DNA of 10,798 bases from an uncultured Dorea sp. (lineage in GTDB: Bacteria > Bacillota > Clostridia > Lachnospirales > Lachnospiraceae). How positions within the stretch are numbered: position 1 is the stretch's first letter; the number at the start of each line of letters is the position of its first letter. Position numbers and translations under genes: made by a program. Below are positions 6,887-10,798 of this stretch, piece by piece. Under the pieces are notes generated by a model. That model did no database searches, was not told where the DNA came from, and saw only the letters and a list, made by a program, of their open reading frames with translations. The stretch is from contig CAQNVT010000166.1 in assembly GCA_948844705.1 (NCBI GenBank), positions 1 to 10,798 of the forward strand, in the 5' to 3' direction.

Positions 6887-7420
6887 ATGAATGTAGTCAG
6901 AAGCGAAGAAACATATACAATAGAAGATATTTATGCACTGCCGGAAGGACAGCGCGCGGAATTAATTGACGGTCAGATCTATGATATGGCGCCCCCGAGC
7001 AGGAAACATCAAGATATATTATTTTCATTATCAAGGAAAATAGCGGATTATATTGATTCTAGTAATGGAAAATGTAAAGTATATTTGGCACCGTTTGCAG
7101 TATTCCTGAATGAAAACGATATGAGCTATGTAGAACCTGATATCTCAGTTATTTGTGATCTTTCTAAATTAGATGATAAAGGGTGTAACGGTGCTCCTGA
7201 TTGGATAATTGAAATAGCTTCACCAGGCAGTAAGCGTATGGATTATCTGATAAAGCTATTTAAATATCGCAGTGCGGGCGTTAAGGAATATTGGATTGTT
7301 GATCCTGAAAAGAACAGAATCACAGTTTATAATTTTGTGTATAATACTATAGAAGAATATGCTTTTGGTGATAGTGTACCTGTTGGAATATATGAGGATT
7401 TTTCAATCAAGGTGTTATGA
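6887..7420 (+). CDS. Uma2-family (DUF820) PD-(D/E)XK nuclease-like protein
   Basis: This 177-residue soluble protein belongs to the Uma2 group, with a fold related to restriction endonucleases. Visible family features are AELIDGQIYDM (E25), VEPDISV (D85), IIEIASPGS (E109), then a D-x3-K-x3-Y pattern from D119 through K123 to Y127 and GVKEYWIVDP (131-140). The likely catalytic set D85, E109 and the following Lys is present, so the fold should be active. No substrate has been established for most members. GAGGTG at 6873-6878 with an 8-base spacer supports the start. It lies 27 bases after the DHHW gene with no terminator between, so it can be read from the operon promoter. Its codon use is more AT-rich than that of the preceding genes, which hints at a separate origin. 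A role in O-acylation is not evident. Confidence 0.88.
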   Translation: MNVVRSEETYTIEDIYALPEGQRAELIDGQIYDMAPPSRKHQDILFSLSRKIADYIDSSNGKCKVYLAPFAVFLNENDMSYVEPDISVICDLSKLDDKGCNGAPDWIIEIASPGSKRMDYLIKLFKYRSAGVKEYWIVDPEKNRITVYNFVYNTIEEYAFGDSVPVGIYEDFSIKVL

Positions 7421-7458
7421 GTCCGTGTTAAGTGCATATTTGTGTTTTATTTAAATAT

Positions 7459-7494
7459 AGCCGCATATCCGAATGTTCAGATATGCGGCTTTTT
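7459..7494 (+). terminator. Rho-independent terminator of the operon
   Basis: A perfect 11-bp stem (AGCCGCATATC at 7459-7469 with GATATGCGGCT at 7480-7490) encloses a 10-base loop and runs into five T residues (7490-7494). It lies 39 bases after the Uma2 stop and would end transcription of the five-gene run. Confidence 0.9.
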
Positions 7495-8007
7495 CAATCC
7501 GCGCGATTAACGGAAAGGAGCCGGGAGAGATTCCCTCCTGCTTTTCTCTTCATTTTTCGGAAGAATGCGGGGAGGGAGACGCAGGTGTAGAGGCGCATCT
7601 TAAATTTGTTAAAGAGACGGATACGGATATTTGTAAAATCATGAATGAAAATCTGATTCCATATTGTGAAGGAATCTCGTGCGGAGGAGATTATAAGAAG
7701 CTGCCTTCCTTTGATCTGGAAAGTGAATTTATGAAGAAGCAGATCGAGCTTACGAAAAGGCTGCTGGATGCGTGCGGACCGGTTTATGATAGGAACTCTT
7801 CATGGCGTAGTCTCATGCGGAATCCGTCCGATGAAAGGACATACGGATATGACGGAAGCAGGCTTGCAATGACAGAGCATTTCAGACAGGACAGAGATAC
7901 GGTGTTGGACATGTAAGTATGCGGAGGAAAGATGCCGGGAGGAGGCGCCGTCTCTGTCCGATATCTGCGGGGGACATGAGGTGACATGCTATTTGAGGAA
8001 CAAATGA
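7493..8007 (+). pseudogene. Uroporphyrinogen-decarboxylase-like gene remnant (both ends lost, frameshifted)
   Basis: This is the relic of a gene of the URO-D superfamily (the group that includes corrinoid methyltransferases of MtaA/CmuA type). The readable start, RAINGKEPGEIPS then LHFSEE, and ETDTDICKIMNENL are typical of the N-terminal part of clostridial members. The true start is missing: the homology begins at the terminator's T tract and no ribosome site is present. Joining three frames recovers more of the family: a shift near 7783-7786 gives MIGTLHGVVSCGIRP, a second near 7855-7869 returns to MTEHFRQDRDTVLDM, and a third near 7914 gives KYAEERCREEAPS before TGA 8005-8007. The usual product is about 340 residues; roughly 170 remain, so the C-terminal half is also gone. 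The GntR gene next to it was probably its regulator. Confidence 0.7.
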
Positions 8008-8008
8008 T

Positions 8009-8037
8009 TTTACCTTTTTGGATGAATTTGGTATACT
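8009..8037 (+). promoter_or_regulatory. Promoter of the GntR gene
   Basis: TTTACC (8009-8014) and TATACT (8032-8037) are separated by 17 bases. TG at 8029-8030 makes an extended -10. It lies 31 bases before the GntR start, directly after the end of the URO-D remnant. Confidence 0.65.
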
Positions 8038-8067
8038 ATGATAAAAACATAGGGTGAGGGTGGAGCG

Positions 8068-8719
8068 ATGGCGGAGACGATTATGAAATTAAAGGATCAG
8101 GTTTATGAAAAAATTCTGGATGAGATCACGGTAGGAAAATACCATCAGAATGATATTATAACCGAGCGTGAGTTGATAGCAAAATACGGGGTGAGCAAAT
8201 CTCCGGTCCGAGAAGCCCTCATTGAGCTGTGTAAGGAGGAGGTTTTAGAGAGCCGTCTCAGGATGGGCTATCAGATCCGACCGATCACGATCAGGGAGAT
8301 TTCGGATATTGTGGAGCTTAGGGCGATCCTGAAAACAGCGGCGCTTCGGAAATCTTCCAGAATCTTACGGATGAAAAGATCGGGATACTGTGGGGAGCAT
8401 TAGCGAAGCGAACAAGATGCACAGTGAGAAGAATATCGTGAAGCACTGGACAAGCAATATCGAGTTCCATCTGCTTCTGTGCGGCTTCTGAGGAAATAAC
8501 AAGATCTATTCAGAGGTAAAAAGGGCGCTGCAGTTCTCCTACCAAAGCGCGATACAGTATTTCAGTACATCCTGGAACCGGGAGCATGCAACGGAGACCC
8601 AGAGACATAAGAAGCTTCTGGAGGCTATGGAGAGAAGAGCGCTTGAAGAGTCCCTTGAGATATTGACGGAGGATATCGGGGATCTTAAGAGAGAGCTGGT
8701 GGAGGAGGTTGTGGGGTGA
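8068..8719 (+). pseudogene. GntR-family transcriptional regulator (FadR/FCD type), broken
   Basis: The ATG at 8068 has a ribosome site (GAGGGTGGAG, 8056-8065). The N-terminal winged-helix domain is intact: LKDQVYEKIL, then ITERELIAKYGVSKSPVREALIEL (about residues 31-54), the classic GntR signature. The effector-binding FCD domain is broken. The intact frame ends at TAG 8401-8403 after about 100 residues. A one-base loss near 8351-8358 restores FQNLTDEKIGIL, another near the G run at 8392-8395 restores SISEANKMHSEKN, and NIEFHLLLCGF then meets an in-frame TGA (8489-8491). After it, GNNKIYSEVKRALQFSY and LEAMERRALEESLEIL continue to TGA 8717-8719. With repairs it would be about 217 residues, normal for the family. 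The first 111 residues could still be made as a bare DNA-binding domain. It probably once regulated the adjacent URO-D-like gene. Confidence 0.85.
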
Positions 8720-8720
8720 G

Positions 8721-8753
8721 ATTAAAACAAGACCGCTTTTCAAAGCGGTCTTG
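8721..8753 (-). terminator. Terminator of the minus-strand protease gene
   Basis: A perfect 12-bp stem, CAAGACCGCTTT (8728-8739) with AAAGCGGTCTTG (8742-8753), is followed on the minus strand by TTTT AAT (8727-8721). It lies about 50 bases after the protease stop. On the plus strand the tail is not T-rich, so the minus-strand reading is preferred, though it may weakly stop the GntR transcript too. Confidence 0.75.
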
Positions 8754-8802
8754 CTTAACTTCATGACATTGCCGGTTACAGCTTCCGTTCTCTGTCCATT
8801 TA

Positions 8803-9609
8803 TCAATAAGTTATCAATTCATAGTACAATTCTGTATCGATGATCCGTGCATAATTATCTGCGTCGCTGCCGCTTACATGAATTTCTGCCACATAGTATA
8901 AACCATTTTCCTGAATCAGCACCGGTGCACCGCTCTGCCCCGGCGAAGTGCTGAACTGGTAGCTTAAAAACTTTCTTCCGGGCGGATGTGTTAACGGCCC
9001 GGATGCGCTCCACATCACGGATGTAGCGCGTTCTGCGCTTTACCCGGATATCCGGACACTTCACCGATATACGTATTCAAGGGCGGAAGAGTGGACCAGT
9101 CAATGATTGGCAGTACTCTTGCATAACCACCCAATTGAATATCCAGCCGTAAAACCGCCCAATCATCTTCCCTCTTTTCCGACATCGGATAATTGGTGAA
9201 TATCTCCATCCGGTACAAACGCCATAATGATGATTGGCGCTTCCCGGTTTCGCAATTGCAACAATATCCTCCACAAAAGCTCCATGGCTATAAATACAAT
9301 GTCCGGCGGTCACTGCTTTGTCGGAGCCGATCAGGAATCCTGTTGCTCTTTCCAATTTTCCATCCGGAAACATCAGAAGCAGTCTCACAATCGGAAAATA
9401 AGGGTAGAGCCCGGGAGAGGGTACCGGTATCCTGTTACCTGCTGTACAGTCGTCGGGGTTCCGCTGATTTGTCCTGCGCCGTTTATCTGGAGCCCCAGGG
9501 CAGCGGCGTATCCTCGTTGTTTCTCCAGTATATTTCTCTGTCAGGAACCGCTTCCGCCTTCATGGCAAAATGCCATGGAAACCGCGGTTGTCTGAATGTT
9601 GATACTCAC
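8803..9609 (-). pseudogene. Trypsin-like serine protease (S1 fold, V8/HtrA-like), frameshifted
   Basis: Three minus-strand frames join into one protease of about 268 residues. The triad is fully present: His in AVTAGHC (codon 9299-9301), Asp in REDDWAVLRL (codon 9162-9164), and Ser in SPGQSGAPVL (codon 8932-8934). ISGYPG-like VSGYPGK and IHVSGSDADNYARIID flank the Ser as in S1B-type peptidases. A GTG start (9609-9607) overlaps the stop of the upstream gene (GTGA). Breaks are a TGA at codon 23 (9543-9541) and shifts near 9390-9440, 9212-9221 and 9013-9025, each with the polarity of a one-base loss. It ends at TGA 8805-8803. The N-terminus (MSINIQTTAVSMAF) does not look like a signal peptide, so the protein may have acted inside the cell, unlike secreted V8-type enzymes. 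Whether the gene is dead or the sequence is faulty is open. Confidence 0.8.
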
Positions 9610-10421
9610 TTCACATCCGCCTGTTCGTTGCTTTCAGATGCTCTGTATAGCATTTCGGCGGTTCGCAGCACAGCTTTCTGTGTGCCTCCATTCTCATTGC
9701 GTTACCGGCAGCAATGGTAAAATACAGACGGCTGCTGACAATATCGTTCTTATCAAAGCCCATTTCCTTAAAAGGAATCACATATTCCCGGCTGATACCG
9801 ATATGTAATTCCTGGTCTGACGAAGCAGGATAAATGATATCTCTTAATTCGCGGAAATCCCCCGCTCTGAGGATGCGCTGAAATATGTAATCGAACCGAT
9901 CGCGGAATCTGCAGCCTCTACATACAGTCTTCCCTCCGGGGCGCTGGCCCGCAGTATTACCCCGCCTATTGACACCGGCGTTTTGTCTAAGGGCAGGCGG
10001 TTCACGCAGAGCTTTACCGCCGTATCGTTTACCGTTGCCTTATGATCCACTGTATCGGTTCCACAGACAGGTTCTATCATCAGTTCCGTATCCGGAGGGA
10101 CATTTTCCGTTATCATCAGCGATAAATCTCTTGCCTTTTTGGGCACTACAATCATCTCCATGCCGCCCTTGCCTTCAATGTCAGGAAGACATACGGAAAG
10201 ATCCATTGTCGTTGGATTAAAAACATAATCACGGAATTTTCCGTCCGGGGACTCCTGATTGCTCTTATAGAATGTTGCACCTCCTACTGTCATGTCCGGC
10301 TCATACACCTGTGTCAGCCCATCCTCCGAATGCAGGCAGAGAGGTTAAATGCACTGGACAATCCCTGGCAAACCTTGCCTACAATAGAAACCTCTGTCAA
10401 TAAAGTACTGATAATTCCCAT
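9606..10421 (-). pseudogene. Unrecognised protein of about 270 residues, partner of the protease, frameshifted
   Basis: I recognise no family. Joining frames gives about 271 residues. It starts MGIISTLLTEVSIVGKVCQG (no clear signal peptide), then a largely beta-type stretch (LTQVYEPDMTVGGATFYKS, NPTTMDLSVCLPDIEG, MEMIVVPKKARDLSLMI), a segment EGRLYVEAADSAIGSITYFS, and a mixed C-terminal part with REYVIPFKEMGFDKNDIV, RLYFTIAAGNAMRMEAHR and AVLRTAEMLYRAS. Shifts lie near 10325-10350, at the run of five C on the plus strand (9859-9863) and near 9673-9678; each has the polarity of a one-base loss. The start is set by AAGGAGG (plus-strand 10430-10436): ATG 10421 has an 8-base spacer, while ATG 10427 has only 2. 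Its stop overlaps the protease start, so the two products were probably made together and may have acted as a pair. Confidence 0.6.
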
Positions 10422-10485
10422 TTTCATTTCCTCCTTCTTTTGATTTTGTACCATTGAATTGTACTGTTTACATGCTGTATAATTT

Positions 10486-10514
10486 GTAATACCATACCTT
10501 TCCGTTTCCTACAA
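10486..10514 (-). promoter_or_regulatory. Promoter of the minus-strand two-gene unit
   Basis: Read on the minus strand, TTGTAG (10514-10509) and TATTAC (10491-10486) are 17 bases apart, and TGG before the -10 makes it an extended -10. The expected start near 10479 would give a leader of about 58 bases to ATG 10421. Confidence 0.5.
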
Positions 10515-10530
10515 TCTCGATTGTTACAAT
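10511..10530. repeat. Overlapping inverted repeats at the protease-unit promoter
   Basis: ACAATC-TC-GATTGT (10511-10524) is a perfect 6-2-6 palindrome, and ATTGT-T-ACAAT (10520-10530) overlaps it. This gives three alternating half-sites that touch the -35 box of the minus-strand promoter, a possible repressor operator. The pattern is seen; the function is a guess. Confidence 0.4.
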
Positions 10531-10600
10531 TCACGGTTTAGCCGATTAGGACTTTTTAATATTTCCGAATTTTCATAACCATATAAATTGGGATATATAA

Positions 10601-10638
10601 ATGCCAAAAAATACTGAATTTTCAGTACTTTTTGGCAT
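10601..10638. repeat. 18-bp hairpin upstream of the transposase gene
   Basis: ATGCCAAAAAATACTGAA (10601-10618) pairs with TTCAGTACTTTTTGGCAT (10621-10638) with a single mismatch around a TT centre. Such hairpins in insertion-sequence ends limit read-through transcription from outside into the transposase gene. Confidence 0.75.
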
Positions 10639-10645
10639 TTCCCTA

Positions 10646-10688
10646 TTGCATTTAATATGGTTATGTGTTATAATATACTCATAACCAT
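10646..10688 (+). promoter_or_regulatory. Transposase promoter flanked by an inverted repeat
   Basis: TTGCAT (10646-10651) and a perfect TATAAT (10669-10674) with TG one base before it are 17 bases apart. ATGGTTATG (10657-10665) and CATAACCAT (10680-10688) form a perfect 9-bp inverted repeat around the -10, a likely operator or a transposase-binding site. CATAACCAT occurs a third time at 10574-10582. Confidence 0.7.
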
Positions 10689-10705
10689 TTCGAAGGAGGG
10701 ATGTA

Positions 10706-10798
10706 ATGGCAATCATCAAGCAATACGACAAACGTTCCGGCATCACTTACGCATATGAGTCCCATTCTTACTGGGATCCTGAAAAAAAGATGACCCGG
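10706..10798 (+). CDS. Transposase N-terminus (probably IS1634/IS4-like DDE type), 3' end outside window
   Basis: The first 31 codons read MAIIKQYDKRSGITYAYES, then HSYWDPEKKMTR, and remain open to the window edge. This opening (MAIIKQ, DKRSGITY, YES, YWD-EKK) matches my recollection of the N-terminus of IS1634/IS4-like transposases common in Lachnospiraceae, but no catalytic residue lies in the visible part, so the subfamily is tentative. AAGGAGG at 10693-10699 gives a 6-base spacer to ATG 10706; the ATG at 10701 is followed at once by TAA and is ruled out. Promoter and hairpin upstream belong to the element. Presence of an insertion sequence beside decayed genes fits an unstable stretch of chromosome. 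Confidence 0.6.
   Translation, partial: MAIIKQYDKRSGITYAYESHSYWDPEKKMTR

Larger units (their letters stand above)
10574..10798 (+). mobile_element. Left part of an insertion sequence (right end outside window)
   Basis: The stretch combines a transcription-blocking hairpin (10601-10638), a dedicated promoter (10646-10674) and the start of a transposase gene (10706). The outer boundary is uncertain. CATAACCATATAAAT (10574-10588) is an imperfect inverse of 10650-10665 and may lie near the tip, but terminal inverted repeats and a target duplication cannot be confirmed because the other end is not in the window. Confidence 0.5.

Noticed and set aside
8489..9543. TGA read as an amino acid (recoding), because both in-frame stops in the GntR and protease genes are TGA
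   Set aside because: Genes elsewhere in the window use TGA as a normal stop (regulator, SGNH, Uma2), and frameshifts accompany both cases, so mutation or sequence error explains them better.
8803..10427. Programmed frameshifting in the two minus-strand genes
   Set aside because: Six shifts in two genes without a common slippery heptamer or downstream structure is not compatible with programmed recoding.
1..10798. CRISPR arrays, tRNA or rRNA genes and riboswitches
   Set aside because: I saw no regularly spaced identical repeats, no cloverleaf-like sequence and no known leader motif on either strand.

Overview
The window looks like a Gram-positive, gut-type clostridium, most likely Lachnospiraceae (Bacillota). 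I infer this from the fhs-tsaE pairing, strong AGGAGG-type ribosome sites, the DUF4358/DHHW/MBOAT gene set (typical of that group) and the GntR and transposase types. I could not run a taxonomic search.

Region 1 (1-505) holds the 3' end of fhs (formate-tetrahydrofolate ligase), overlapped by the start of tsaE. tsaE stops at codon 101 and lacks its C-terminal third. A sequence junction, or an assembly join, lies at about 495-505.

Region 2 (506-7494) is intact. A two-component system (OmpR-type regulator, then a membrane histidine kinase, with ATGA overlap) is followed after about 110 bases by a tight five-gene run: SGNH hydrolase, DUF4358 protein, MBOAT O-acyltransferase, DHHW protein with an acidic repeat tail, and an Uma2-family nuclease-like gene. 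The run ends at a strong hairpin terminator (7459-7494). The first four genes form an envelope or exopolysaccharide O-acylation module: MBOAT would carry acyl groups across the membrane, and the SGNH and DHHW proteins would transfer or remove them outside. Similar direct repeats with 11-base period lie upstream of the regulator gene and of the SGNH gene, so the sensor may control both itself and the acylation genes.

Region 3 (7493-10427) is decayed. On the plus strand are a truncated uroporphyrinogen-decarboxylase-like gene and a frameshifted FCD-type GntR regulator. On the minus strand is a two-gene unit, transcribed right to left: an unrecognised protein of about 270 residues and, overlapping it by GTGA, a trypsin-like serine protease. 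Neither shows a clear signal peptide. Both are broken by frameshifts, yet the protease keeps its whole His-Asp-Ser triad. Nine of the eleven frameshifts I place in this region have the polarity of a single-base loss. The decay may therefore be real, or may partly reflect deletion-type consensus errors.

Region 4 (about 10574-10798) is the left part of an insertion sequence: an 18-bp hairpin, a good promoter flanked by an inverted repeat, and the first 31 codons of a transposase that runs off the window.

No rRNA, tRNA, CRISPR array or riboswitch was recognised. The best candidates for a less-described system are the sensor-controlled O-acylation operon and the cytoplasmic-looking protease plus unknown partner.
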